From positions 1,156,338 to 1,220,337 of the forward strand of contig NZ_EQ973490.1 of assembly GCF_000158035.1 (NCBI RefSeq): 64,000 bases of DNA, in the 5' to 3' direction. The notes beneath the pieces were generated by a model. It ran no database searches. It had not been told where the DNA came from and saw only the letters and a program-made list of their open reading frames with translations. This DNA is from Bacteroides cellulosilyticus DSM 14838. GTDB lineage: Bacteria > Bacteroidota > Bacteroidia > Bacteroidales > Bacteroidaceae. A program made the position numbers and the translations under genes. Shown piece after piece: positions 15,457 through 24,621 of the stretch. Numbering within the stretch: position 1 is the first letter of the stretch; each line of letters starts with the position of its first letter.

Positions 15457-15584
15457 AATTTTTTATTCTGAAATAAAAACAACTAAAAAGAAAATAACAT
15501 GGAATGGGAAAAGAGGTGAATATCTATCCCGGTAAATTTTACAACATATTATTTGAATAGTAAACAAAATAATATTTATCCAAA

Positions 15585-16967
15585 ATGAATAATAAAGTAT
15601 CATTGAAAAAACACCTTGTTCTTTTTTTGCTTCTTGGCTGCAATACTGTAGCTTTTTCGCAATTAGGAACAGGCATTTCAGCAAGGAAACCGGCATTGCC
15701 GACTTACAGTACCCCTTACGTAATACCTACGGTTAAAGATGTAAAAAATATCGTAGACCGGATACAACAAAGAGTAGAGAAAAACTCGCTTTTTTATCTT
15801 GTTGATTCTATTAACGGACAAACAATTTCATACTCTCAGCCTAATAAAAATGCGATTTATCCACAAGGAGCATTTTACTTTATAGAGTGGTCATATCCAA
15901 ATGGTGTCTCACTTTCTGCCTGCAACGATCTTTATGAAACTACCAATGATACGACATATTTCAATTATGCCATACGCTTTTTTGATTTCACTTTTAAAGC
16001 TATGCCTTATTTCCGGACAATGGAAGAAAACGGCCTGATACGACATCATCCGTATAAAAAAATGATCCATATGGCAGCATTAGACCATTGTGGTGCAATT
16101 GGGGCAGCGTTGATAAAAATCCAGAAAAGATATCCCGACCCTAGATTCAGGGAATGGATAGATACCATAGCAGATTATATTTATAACAAGCAGTATCGTT
16201 TGCGCGATAGAACAATAGCCCGCCAACGACCGCAACCTCAATCGCTTTGGGCAGATGATTTATATATGTGTATTCCTTTTCTGGCACAAATGGGATCTTT
16301 AACCGGCGATAAAAAATATTACGAAGATGCTGTTAGGCAAGTAGTACAATTATCTGCAAGACTCTTTGATCAGCAAACCGGCTTGTACGACCATGGTTGG
16401 AATGTGAACTCAGCAGCAGATGACCCACGATTTTATTGGGGACGGGCAAATGGCTGGTGTATTATGGCCATGGCTGAGCTATTGTCGGTGTTACCAGAAA
16501 ACTTTGAAGGTCGGGATAAAGTGTTAGCGCTATACCGCAGGCATGCACAAGCATTGGTACATTTGCAGGATGGAACCGGTTTATGGCACAATCTACTCGA
16601 CCAACCCCGATCATATCTGGAAACCTCAGCCAGTGCCATTTTCGTTTACAGTATTGCAAAAGGGGTAAATGAAGGCTGGCTCAGTCATATTTACGGCTCT
16701 GCTGCTCTTGCAGGATGGAATGCACTTGCTACAAAAGTTACTGAATCAGGCGAAGTGTGCGATATTGTGGAAGGTACAACGCTTGCTCATGATAATGTTT
16801 ATTATTTTAATAGAGGTAAAAGCTGTACCACCAATTTTCACGGAACCGTAATGAGAGCTGGTTCGGAAATTATTCGCTTATTAAACAATCCTCGATTCGT
16901 AATAGAATCTCCTGTGCCCAATAGCACTATTCACGTTAAGTTAAGAGCGGATATCCAATCAAAATAA
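15585..16967 (+). CDS. GH105 unsaturated rhamnogalacturonyl hydrolase
   Basis: The 460-aa protein has a hydrophobic N-terminal signal (about 1-26; a Cys at 19 makes a lipoprotein possible). The (alpha/alpha)6-barrel of GH105 follows, with LWADDLYM (221-228, catalytic Asp region), FYWGRANGW (283-291) and later GLWHNLLDQP and ETSASA. The family removes unsaturated galacturonic acid from the ends of lyase-generated pectin oligomers. A C-terminal extension of about 30 residues follows. It is the first plus-strand gene behind the LacI operators. The presence of a pectate-lyase remnant just downstream agrees with a pectin role. Confidence 0.9.
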   Translation: MNNKVSLKKHLVLFLLLGCNTVAFSQLGTGISARKPALPTYSTPYVIPTVKDVKNIVDRIQQRVEKNSLFYLVDSINGQTISYSQPNKNAIYPQGAFYFIEWSYPNGVSLSACNDLYETTNDTTYFNYAIRFFDFTFKAMPYFRTMEENGLIRHHPYKKMIHMAALDHCGAIGAALIKIQKRYPDPRFREWIDTIADYIYNKQYRLRDRTIARQRPQPQSLWADDLYMCIPFLAQMGSLTGDKKYYEDAVRQVVQLSARLFDQQTGLYDHGWNVNSAADDPRFYWGRANGWCIMAMAELLSVLPENFEGRDKVLALYRRHAQALVHLQDGTGLWHNLLDQPRSYLETSASAIFVYSIAKGVNEGWLSHIYGSAALAGWNALATKVTESGEVCDIVEGTTLAHDNVYYFNRGKSCTTNFHGTVMRAGSEIIRLLNNPRFVIESPVPNSTIHVKLRADIQSK

Positions 16968-16996
16968 GTAAAATATGAATATTGATTATATAATCT

Positions 16997-17185
16997 GTGC
17001 TACTTGATACAGACAATAATAGGATGCCGAATGCGTGGAAAATCATTCAGTATTCCAATCATAGTAATCCAACTGATGCAAATCTTATAACAGTTGACAA
17101 AATATATCCGAACATAGAAATTTATCTGAATAGTTTAGTCGAAAAAATAACAGTGATGAAAATACAATTATTTAATCAAATTTGA
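16997..17185 (+). pseudogene. C-terminal remnant of a pectate lyase
   Basis: A 62-codon open frame reads DTDNNRMPNAW, then DANLITVD, then IEIYLNSLVEKIT. This matches the conserved end of Bacteroides pectate lyases, usually D-D-GMPDAWE, followed by a NPNDASD-type loop and YTNLEVYLNSLV. The frame is closed by a stop at 16991 just upstream, and no catalytic part is left. It is therefore a decayed 3' end, probably left by a deletion between the GH105 and GH95 genes. The identification rests on motif memory. Confidence 0.65.
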
Positions 17186-17348
17186 AAACCCTTTTTTTTG
17201 ATGAAGTAGTTGCAATCAATGGTTCAGAAAATTATATCCAAGCACAGTAAACAAATAAGATAATTAACTGAATTACAAAATCTTAACAATGAATCAGTAG
17301 TAATCTTTCAACTTTTGATTCGCATGAATAACATAATAAAAACAATTT

Positions 17349-19679
17349 ATGAGAAATTTACTATTTGTAATTATCTTGCTTATGTCAAGTTTGCAGCTAA
17401 CGTTTGCACAAGACAAATGTAGCCATTTTTGGTATGCACAACCAGCATCTGATTGGAAATCGGCATTGCCAATAGGTAACGGTAGAATTGGAGGTATGAT
17501 TTTTGGTGATCCTTCAACAGAACAAATTGTGATTAATGAGAATACAATTTGGTGTGGTCCTCCACTTCCTCCAAACAATCCTAAAGGTCCCGAATTAATC
17601 AATAAAATGCGTAATCTTATTTTCAACGGAAAATATGAAGAAGCAGTAATCGTTTGTGAGAAAGAGTTCGCAGATGGAGTACACGAAAATGCGAGAAGTT
17701 ATCAACCTTTTGGATTCTTGAATATTGATTTTAAAGATAAAGGAGCAATAAGCAACTACAAACGATGGTTGGACTACACAAAAGCCATAACTTATGTAAG
17801 CTACACACAAAACGGTGTAACCTATACCCGTGAGGCTTTTGTAAGTAAACCAAATGAAGTAATGGTTGTGAGAATCACTGCCGACAAACCGGGACAAGTT
17901 TCGTTTAAATCTAAATATACACGTCCGTTTGGAGCAACTACAAAGGCAGAAAACAATCGTAGTCAATACGTACAAGGACAAGCCTATGCTGAAAATGGAG
18001 AGTTTGTAGGTGTGAAGTTTGAAGGAATAATTAACTATTATAACGAAGGCGGTAAAATAAAAGCTAACGAAACAGATATAGAAATAAACAATGCCAATAG
18101 TGTAACAATAATGATAGCTATTAGCACAGATTACAATATACACGATACGAAGAATGTTTTAACTCATAATCGTAAAAAGATTTGCGAAAAGCAATTATCG
18201 CAAGCACAAAAGTTAGGTTACAAAAAACTTAAACAAACTCACATTGACGAATATTCAGCATTATACAATCGTTCGTCATTTGATATTACATTTAACACAC
18301 CTGTTAATAATAACCCTATCGACAAGCGCATTCAGTTGGCGGCAAGTGGGCAGATAGATTCGGAACTACTGTTTGAATACTACAATTATTGCAGATATTT
18401 GTTTATCTCATCTTCAAGAAAGGGTGGCTTGCCTATGAATCTTCAAGGAATTTGGAATCCATTAATGTTAGCTCCTTGGAGATCTAATTTCCATATCAAC
18501 GTAAATATACAAGAAGCTTATTGGTTTGCCGAACAAGCTAATTTGTCTGAATGTCATGAACCTATATTTACATTGACAGAGAATCTTATTAAGAATGGAA
18601 AAGAGACAGCCCAAGTTATGTTTGGAACTAAAAGAGGCTCAGTTGCAGGTCATCGTACTGATGCCTGGTTTTATGCTCCTCCCACTTTCCTCAAAGCACA
18701 CTGGGGTATGTCTATCACAAATGCTGCATGGCTATGCTTACACCACATGGAACATTACAGATATACTCTTGACAAAGAATTTTTAAAAACAAGAGCTTTA
18801 CCTATATTAAGAGAAACTGCATTATTCTTCGTTGATTGGCTTGTCCCTGACCCACGAAGTGGAAAACTTGTATCTGGTCCTACTGCATCTCCCGAAAATC
18901 GTTTTAAAGTAAATGGAAAAGTTGCAAGTTTAACTATGGGCTGTACTTACGACCAAGAAATTATATGGAATACATTTAGAGATTTTCTTGAAGCATGCAA
19001 AATATTAGGCATTAACAACGAAGAAACAGTTGAAGTTGAAGCAAGTATGAAAAAACTTAGTATGCCAACTATTGCTAACGATGGACGTTTGATGGAGTGG
19101 ACAGAAGAGTCAGAAGAAACAGAACCGGGACATCGTCATATTTCGCACTTGTGGGGTATGATGCCAGGAAACAGAATTACTCAAGACAAAACTCCGCATC
19201 TTGTTGATGCTGTACGTAAATCTTTGGATTACAGATTAAATCATAATTATCATGCCCAAGGTTGGAGCTTAGGATGGGTTACTTCTATGCTTGCTCGTTT
19301 GAAAGAGGGTGATAAGAGTTTAGATATGATGCAGCACAATTATTTCACAAAAGCATACCCTAATATGTTTGTCGATGCTCACGGTCGTCCACAAGTAGGC
19401 GATATGATGGGAGTTCCTTTGGCAATGATTGAATTGATACTTCAAAGTCATACAGATTATATTGACTTGTTGCCTTCATTACCTACTGCCTGGAAAGATG
19501 GAAAAGTGACGGGCTTGTGTGCACGTGGTGCATTTGTTTTTGATATGGAATGGAAAGCCGGAAAACTCATCTCCACTAATATAAAATCCTTAAAGGGAGA
19601 GAAATGTCTTCTGCGGTATGAGGGAAAAGTAAAAGAACTATCAACGGAAGCAGGGAAAAGTTATCAAGTAACTTTCTAA
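17349..19679 (+). CDS. GH95 family glycoside hydrolase
   Basis: The 776-aa protein has a signal peptide (about 1-20), an N-terminal beta-sandwich with the opening PIGNGRIGGMIFG, and an (alpha/alpha)6-barrel typical of GH95 (alpha-1,2-L-fucosidase or alpha-L-galactosidase). NFHINVNIQEAYW carries the conserved Asn-x-Asn pair, and GRLMEWTEESEETEPGHRHISH (579-600, acid block from Glu583) matches the family. The usual catalytic-base motif FQIDGNFG is replaced by PQVGDMMG (681-688), with the acid shifted by one place to Asp685. Activity may therefore differ. Base composition is more AT-rich than in neighbouring core genes. A strong terminator follows. Its place in a LacI-controlled pectin cassette suggests removal of fucose or L-galactose from rhamnogalacturonan side chains. 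Confidence 0.85.
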   Translation: MRNLLFVIILLMSSLQLTFAQDKCSHFWYAQPASDWKSALPIGNGRIGGMIFGDPSTEQIVINENTIWCGPPLPPNNPKGPELINKMRNLIFNGKYEEAVIVCEKEFADGVHENARSYQPFGFLNIDFKDKGAISNYKRWLDYTKAITYVSYTQNGVTYTREAFVSKPNEVMVVRITADKPGQVSFKSKYTRPFGATTKAENNRSQYVQGQAYAENGEFVGVKFEGIINYYNEGGKIKANETDIEINNANSVTIMIAISTDYNIHDTKNVLTHNRKKICEKQLSQAQKLGYKKLKQTHIDEYSALYNRSSFDITFNTPVNNNPIDKRIQLAASGQIDSELLFEYYNYCRYLFISSSRKGGLPMNLQGIWNPLMLAPWRSNFHINVNIQEAYWFAEQANLSECHEPIFTLTENLIKNGKETAQVMFGTKRGSVAGHRTDAWFYAPPTFLKAHWGMSITNAAWLCLHHMEHYRYTLDKEFLKTRALPILRETALFFVDWLVPDPRSGKLVSGPTASPENRFKVNGKVASLTMGCTYDQEIIWNTFRDFLEACKILGINNEETVEVEASMKKLSMPTIANDGRLMEWTEESEETEPGHRHISHLWGMMPGNRITQDKTPHLVDAVRKSLDYRLNHNYHAQGWSLGWVTSMLARLKEGDKSLDMMQHNYFTKAYPNMFVDAHGRPQVGDMMGVPLAMIELILQSHTDYIDLLPSLPTAWKDGKVTGLCARGAFVFDMEWKAGKLISTNIKSLKGEKCLLRYEGKVKELSTEAGKSYQVTF

Positions 19680-19777
19680 TCTATACTGATTTATAAATTG
19701 TTTTAAACTAACAAAAGTGTTTATCAGTAAATAGTTTCTTTTCAATATTGCAGGAATATTCTTTCAATAGTAAAGCT

Positions 19778-19816
19778 AAAGCCAACTAATTCATTGTGAA
19801 TTAGTTGGCTTTTTTG
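19778..19816 (+). terminator. Strong rho-independent terminator
   Basis: A perfect 16-bp stem AAAGCCAACTAATTCA (19778-19793) and its reverse complement (19797-19812), with loop TTG, followed by a T run. It ends the GH105-GH95 transcript. Confidence 0.9.
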
Positions 19817-19882
19817 TGTCTTTAGATATCACTAAACAGGAAAAAATATATATTTTCAAATGTTCCGCTACCTGTCTGAAAC

Positions 19883-19985
19883 GTATCCGAACCGTACTTG
19901 CTCCGTACATTCTTCGGTCAAAAGTACTTCTACACGGAGAAAGTACGGCTTTGGTACGGAGCAAGTGTATCCCTGGTATGGTACA
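19883..19985. repeat. Palindromic repeat upstream of leuS
   Basis: ACTTGCTCCGTAC (19896-19908) and GTACGGAGCAAGT (19954-19966) are exact inverted copies around an inner dyad GTACTT...AAGTAC (19924-19946). Direct copies of the CGGAG core stand 22 bp apart (units at 19927 and 19949). GTAC-like motifs recur every 11 bp in each arm. It is about 50 bp upstream of the leuS -7 box. It may be a degenerate relative of the 22-bp arrays. Confidence 0.6.
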
Positions 19986-20034
19986 GACAAATACTTTTTT
20001 GTTGTACTAAGCTATGAATCTGAAAATAAACCCG

Positions 20035-20042
20035 TAAATTTG
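20035..20042 (+). promoter_or_regulatory. -7 element for leuS
   Basis: TAAATTTG matches TAnnTTTG, 59 bp before the leuS ATG. No consensus -33. Confidence 0.5.
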
Positions 20043-20101
20043 CACCGTTTAATAAAGTATATAACTAAGTATCAACCATAAAATAACGAAAGAAAACCAT
20101 T

Positions 20102-22939
20102 ATGGAGTACAATTTCAGGGAGATTGAAAAGAAGTGGCAGAAAAGGTGGGTAGAAGAGAAAACCTACCAAGTGAAGGAAGATGAGACGAAGCAGAAGTAC
20201 TATGTACTAAACATGTTCCCCTACCCCTCCGGTGCGGGCCTACACGTAGGACACCCGCTGGGATACATTGCTTCGGACATTTATGCTCGTTACAAACGAC
20301 TGCAGGGCTTCAATGTACTAAATCCCATGGGATATGATGCTTACGGACTTCCCGCCGAACAATATGCTATACAAACGGGACAACATCCTGCAATTACTAC
20401 GATCAACAATATCGACCGCTACCGTGAGCAGTTGGATAAGATAGGTTTCTGTTTTGACTGGAACCGCGAAATCCGTACGTGCGAACCGGAATATTATCAT
20501 TGGACGCAATGGGCATTCCAGAAGATGTTCAACAGCTATTATTGCAATGATGAAAAGCAGGCTCGCCCTATCGAAGAACTGATACAGGCCTTCGAACAAA
20601 TAGGTACCAACGGCATGAATGTGGCTTGTGGCGAAGAACTCAGCTTCACTGCCGAAGAATGGAAAGCCAAGAGCGAGAAAGAGAAACAGGAAATCCTGAT
20701 GAACTATCGCATCGCCTATCTGGGTGAAACGATGGTAAACTGGTGTGCCCAATTGGGTACGGTTCTGGCCAACGATGAAGTGATAGACGGTGTATCCGAA
20801 CGCGGAGGTTTCCCCGTAGTTCAGAAGAAGATGCGTCAATGGTGTCTTCGCGTTTCTGCCTATTCACAACGCTTGTTGGACGGACTGGATACCATCGACT
20901 GGACAGATTCTCTGAAAGAAACTCAAAGAAACTGGATCGGTCGCAGCGAAGGTGCCGAAGTACAGTTCAAAGTAAAAGACAGCGATCTGGAATTTACCAT
21001 CTTCACGACCCGTGCAGATACGATGTTCGGTGTTACTTTCATGGTGTTGGCGCCGGAAAGCGAATTGGTAGCCCAGTTGACTACTCCTGAACAAAAGGAC
21101 GAAGTTAACGCTTATCTGGAACGCACAAAGAAACGTACCGAGCGTGATCGTATTACAGACCGCAGCGTGACGGGTGTATTCTCCGGAAGTTATGCCATTA
21201 ATCCTTTCACAGGTGAGGCAGTGCCCATCTGGATTAGCGACTATGTACTTGCCGGTTATGGTACAGGTGCCATCATGGCTGTACCTGCACACGATAGTCG
21301 TGACTATGCTTTCGCCAAACATTTCGGATTGGAGATCCGTCCGTTGGTAGAAGGTTGTGATGTCAGCGAAGAAAGCTTTGATGCCAAAGAAGGTATCGTT
21401 TGCAACTCTCCGAGACCTGATGTAACTCCTTACTGTGATCTTACATTGAACGGACTGACCATCAAAGAAGCTATCGAAAAGACCAAGAACTACGTAAAAG
21501 AACATAATCTGGGACGCGTAAAGGTGAATTATCGTCTTCGTGACGCTATCTTCTCCCGTCAGCGCTACTGGGGCGAACCGTTCCCGGTTTACTACAAGGA
21601 TGGAATGCCTTATATGATCGACGAAAGTAGTTTGCCGCTTGAATTGCCGGAAGTTGCCAAATTCCTTCCTACCGAAACCGGAGAACCACCGTTGGGACAC
21701 GCTACCAAATGGGCTTGGGACACTGTAAACAAATGTGTGGTAGAGAATGAAAAGATAGATAACGTCACCGTATTCCCTCTTGAACTGAATACTATGCCGG
21801 GCTTTGCAGGTTCCAGCGCTTACTATCTGCGCTATATGGACCCGCATAACAATAAAACATTGGTTGATAAGAAAATAGATGAATATTGGAGAAGTGTCGA
21901 CCTCTATGTAGGTGGTACGGAACATGCTACAGGACACTTGATTTATTCACGTTTCTGGAATAAATTCCTGCACGATGTAGGAGTGTCTATCGTAGAAGAA
22001 CCATTCCAGAAGTTGGTTAATCAAGGTATGATACAGGGACGGAGTAACTTCGTTTACCGTATCAAAGACAGCAATAAGTTCGTTTCTCTGAATCTGAAGG
22101 ATCAGTACGACACTACCCCACTCCATGTGGATGTAAATATCGTATCCAATGATATTCTGGATCTTGAAGCTTTCAAAGCATGGCGTCCTGAATTTGCCAA
22201 CGCTGAGTTTATCCTGGAAGATGGTAAATACATCTGCGGCTGGGCTGTGGAGAAGATGAGTAAATCCATGTTCAACGTCGTTAATCCCGACATGATTGTT
22301 GAGAAATACGGTGCGGATACATTGCGTATGTACGAGATGTTCCTCGGTCCGGTAGAGCAATCCAAGCCTTGGGATACGAATGGTATCGATGGTGTATACC
22401 GCTTCATCAAGAAGTTCTGGTCACTGTTCTACGACCGTAACGGCAGTTATATAGTGACGGATGAACCTGCAACCAAGGAAGAACTGAAATCTTTGCATAA
22501 ACTGATTAAGAAAGTAACGGGTGATATTGAACAGTTCTCTTACAATACTTCCGTCAGTGCTTTCATGATCTGCGTAAACGAGTTATTCAGTTTGAAATGC
22601 AGCAAGAAAGAAATATTGAATCAACTGGTTATTGTATTGGCTCCTTTCGCTCCGCACGTATGTGAAGAGTTGTGGGATACACTGGGCCATGCAGACTCAG
22701 TTTGCGATGCCAAGTGGCCTGCTTACAACGAAGAATACCTGGTGGAAGATACAATCAACTACACCATATCTTTCAATGGCAAGGCACGCTTCAATATGGA
22801 ATTCCCTGCTGACGAAACATCAGAAGCCATTCAAAGCACCGTATTGGCAGATGAACGTTCATCTAAATGGATGGAAGGCAAATCAGTAGTGAAAGTGATT
22901 GTCGTCCCGAAGAAGATCGTAAACATTGTTATTAAATAA
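20102..22939 (+). CDS. leuS: Leucyl-tRNA synthetase
   Basis: The 945-aa class I synthetase attaches leucine to tRNA(Leu) in the cytoplasm. The HIGH-type motif is HVGH (48-51) after PYPSGAGL, the KMSKS loop is at 718-722, and the CP1 editing domain lies between (about 225-420, with [11 protein letters not shown]). An insert around 150-200 ([14 protein letters not shown] region) and the C-terminal anticodon-binding and zinc-free end are as in Bacteroidetes enzymes. Length is normal. It is the first gene of a probable run with the YitT and rdgB genes, separated from them by an inverted repeat. Confidence 0.97.
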   Translation: MEYNFREIEKKWQKRWVEEKTYQVKEDETKQKYYVLNMFPYPSGAGLHVGHPLGYIASDIYARYKRLQGFNVLNPMGYDAYGLPAEQYAIQTGQHPAITTINNIDRYREQLDKIGFCFDWNREIRTCEPEYYHWTQWAFQKMFNSYYCNDEKQARPIEELIQAFEQIGTNGMNVACGEELSFTAEEWKAKSEKEKQEILMNYRIAYLGETMVNWCAQLGTVLANDEVIDGVSERGGFPVVQKKMRQWCLRVSAYSQRLLDGLDTIDWTDSLKETQRNWIGRSEGAEVQFKVKDSDLEFTIFTTRADTMFGVTFMVLAPESELVAQLTTPEQKDEVNAYLERTKKRTERDRITDRSVTGVFSGSYAINPFTGEAVPIWISDYVLAGYGTGAIMAVPAHDSRDYAFAKHFGLEIRPLVEGCDVSEESFDAKEGIVCNSPRPDVTPYCDLTLNGLTIKEAIEKTKNYVKEHNLGRVKVNYRLRDAIFSRQRYWGEPFPVYYKDGMPYMIDESSLPLELPEVAKFLPTETGEPPLGHATKWAWDTVNKCVVENEKIDNVTVFPLELNTMPGFAGSSAYYLRYMDPHNNKTLVDKKIDEYWRSVDLYVGGTEHATGHLIYSRFWNKFLHDVGVSIVEEPFQKLVNQGMIQGRSNFVYRIKDSNKFVSLNLKDQYDTTPLHVDVNIVSNDILDLEAFKAWRPEFANAEFILEDGKYICGWAVEKMSKSMFNVVNPDMIVEKYGADTLRMYEMFLGPVEQSKPWDTNGIDGVYRFIKKFWSLFYDRNGSYIVTDEPATKEELKSLHKLIKKVTGDIEQFSYNTSVSAFMICVNELFSLKCSKKEILNQLVIVLAPFAPHVCEELWDTLGHADSVCDAKWPAYNEEYLVEDTINYTISFNGKARFNMEFPADETSEAIQSTVLADERSSKWMEGKSVVKVIVVPKKIVNIVIK

Positions 22940-22942
22940 ATT

Positions 22943-23019
22943 AGTTACGAGCTACGGGCTATAAGCTACAAGTAGAGAGAGAAAAGGTAACTTGACTCGC
23001 TCCCTTGTAGCTCGTAACT
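22943..23019. repeat. Inverted repeat after leuS
   Basis: AGTTACGAGCTAC (22943-22955) and GTAGCTCGTAACT (23007-23019) are exact inverted copies. Further partial copies of GTAACT and GCTAC lie between and after. It could form a hairpin in the leuS-YitT spacer. There is no T run, so it is not a classical terminator. It looks like a dispersed Bacteroides repeat. Confidence 0.6.
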
Positions 23020-23054
23020 TGTAACTCGTAGTTAATATCTTGTAACTGATTAAT

Positions 23055-23957
23055 ATGCAAATCACAAAACCAACCAAAGCCGAAATGATGAGAGAGTTGC
23101 GAGACTATATCTTCATCACTGTCGGTCTTATCAGTTATGCCTTGGGATGGGCGTTGTTTCTGATTCCTTATCAGATAACGACAGGAGGAACTACGGGTAT
23201 CGGTGCAATCATCTATTACGCCACGGACTTTCCTATTCAATGGTCATACTTCATCATCAATGCTGTCTTAATGACATTTGCCATTAAAATACTGGGTCCT
23301 AAATTCAGTATTAAAACCACGTTCGCCATCTTCGGGCTAACATTCTTTTTATGGTTTTTCCAAATGCTTGTGAATGGTCCCGACAATACACCACCGCTTA
23401 TACTGGGACCGGGGCAGGATTTCATGGCTTGTATGATAGGTGCCGTCATGTGCGGTGCAGGCCTTGGAATCGTATTCAATTGCAACGGAAGCACGGGAGG
23501 AACGGATATTATTGCCGCTATCATACATAAGTATAAAGACGTCACACTGGGACGTATGGTTATGCTTTGCGATGTGATTATCATCAGCTCCTGTTACTTC
23601 GTATTCCATGACTGGAGACGCGTGATATTTGGTTTTGTAACTTTGTTTGTTATCGGTTTCGTGTTAGATTATATTGTGAACAGTGCCCGCCAGTCTGTGC
23701 AATTCTTTATCTTCTCCAAAGAATATGAAAAGATTGCCGACCGCATTACGAAAGAGACACACCGCGGCGTAACCGTTCTGGACGGTATAGGATGGTACAG
23801 TAAACACAATGTAAAAGTACTCGTTGTATTAGCTTATAAGCGCCAGTCAATTGATATTTTCCGTTTGGTGAAAGACATTGACCCAAACGCATTTATCTCT
23901 CAAAGTTCCGTTATCGGAGTCTATGGAGAAGGTTTTGACCGACTGAAAGTGAAATAA
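23055..23957 (+). CDS. YitT family membrane protein
   Basis: The 300-aa protein has five to six membrane segments in residues 15-210, with the glycine-rich signature [11 protein letters not shown] early and [13 protein letters not shown] in the middle. A soluble C-terminal DUF2179 domain (about 220-295) contains [12 protein letters not shown]. This is the standard YitT/DUF161-DUF2179 build. The biochemical role is unknown. It lies 14 bp upstream of rdgB. Confidence 0.9.
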   Translation: MQITKPTKAEMMRELRDYIFITVGLISYALGWALFLIPYQITTGGTTGIGAIIYYATDFPIQWSYFIINAVLMTFAIKILGPKFSIKTTFAIFGLTFFLWFFQMLVNGPDNTPPLILGPGQDFMACMIGAVMCGAGLGIVFNCNGSTGGTDIIAAIIHKYKDVTLGRMVMLCDVIIISSCYFVFHDWRRVIFGFVTLFVIGFVLDYIVNSARQSVQFFIFSKEYEKIADRITKETHRGVTVLDGIGWYSKHNVKVLVVLAYKRQSIDIFRLVKDIDPNAFISQSSVIGVYGEGFDRLKVK

Positions 23958-23971
23958 GAACCAATCAACAT

Positions 23972-24556
23972 ATGAAACATAAATTCGTATTTGCCACAAA
24001 CAATGCACACAAATTGGAAGAAGTAACCGCTATTTTAGGTAACAGAATAGAACTTCTTAGTCTGAAAGACATTCATTGCCATACGGACATACCTGAAACT
24101 GCCGATACTTTGGAAGGAAACGCTTTACTGAAAGCACAGTACATTTATGAAAACTACCAGATGGATTGTTTTGCCGATGATACCGGTCTGGAAGTAGAAG
24201 CTTTAAACGGAGAACCGGGAGTTTACTCGGCACGCTATGCCGGAGACGGACATAATGCAGAAGCAAATATGCTAAAACTGCTGTATGCCATGGAAGGAAT
24301 AGAGAACCGGAAAGCGCAATTCCGCACTGCATTTGCACTGATTATCGACGGAAAAGAGCATTTGTTCGAAGGTGTAATCAAAGGAGAAATTATCAAAACC
24401 AGAAAAGGAAACTCAGGTTTCGGATATGATCCTATATTTGTTCCCGAAGGATATACGCAGACTTTTGCAGAAATGGGCAACGAACTGAAAAACAAAATCA
24501 GCCACCGTGCCATAGCTACAAACAAACTTTGCAAATTCCTTAATAGCATACAATAA
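23972..24556 (+). CDS. rdgB: Non-canonical purine NTP pyrophosphatase
   Basis: The 194-aa protein of the RdgB/HAM1 family hydrolyses dITP, XTP and similar nucleotides to monophosphates, keeping them out of DNA. Visible motifs are [12 protein letters not shown] at the N-terminus, [10 protein letters not shown] with GVYSARYAG, and [10 protein letters not shown] near residue 150. Length is normal. It is 14 bp after the YitT gene, so the two are cotranscribed. Confidence 0.95.
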   Translation: MKHKFVFATNNAHKLEEVTAILGNRIELLSLKDIHCHTDIPETADTLEGNALLKAQYIYENYQMDCFADDTGLEVEALNGEPGVYSARYAGDGHNAEANMLKLLYAMEGIENRKAQFRTAFALIIDGKEHLFEGVIKGEIIKTRKGNSGFGYDPIFVPEGYTQTFAEMGNELKNKISHRAIATNKLCKFLNSIQ

Positions 24557-24568
24557 ACCCGTAAATAT

Positions 24569-24615
24569 AGAGTTATTAGTTTGTAAGTGTGTTGCTTACA
24601 AACTAATATAACTCT
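24569..24615. repeat. Hairpin between rdgB and the PorZ-like gene
   Basis: AGAGTTATTAGTTTGTAAG (24569-24587) pairs with CTTACAAACTAATATAACTCT across a 7-nt loop, with a small bulge. The stem ends just before the downstream ATG at 24622, so it may act in the leader. There is no T run. Confidence 0.6.
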
Positions 24616-24621
24616 GATTTT

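Noticed and set aside
19883-20101. T-box or leucine attenuator before leuS
   Set aside because: No T-box motif, no Leu-rich leader peptide and no terminator stem near leuS; the structure looks like a repeat element.
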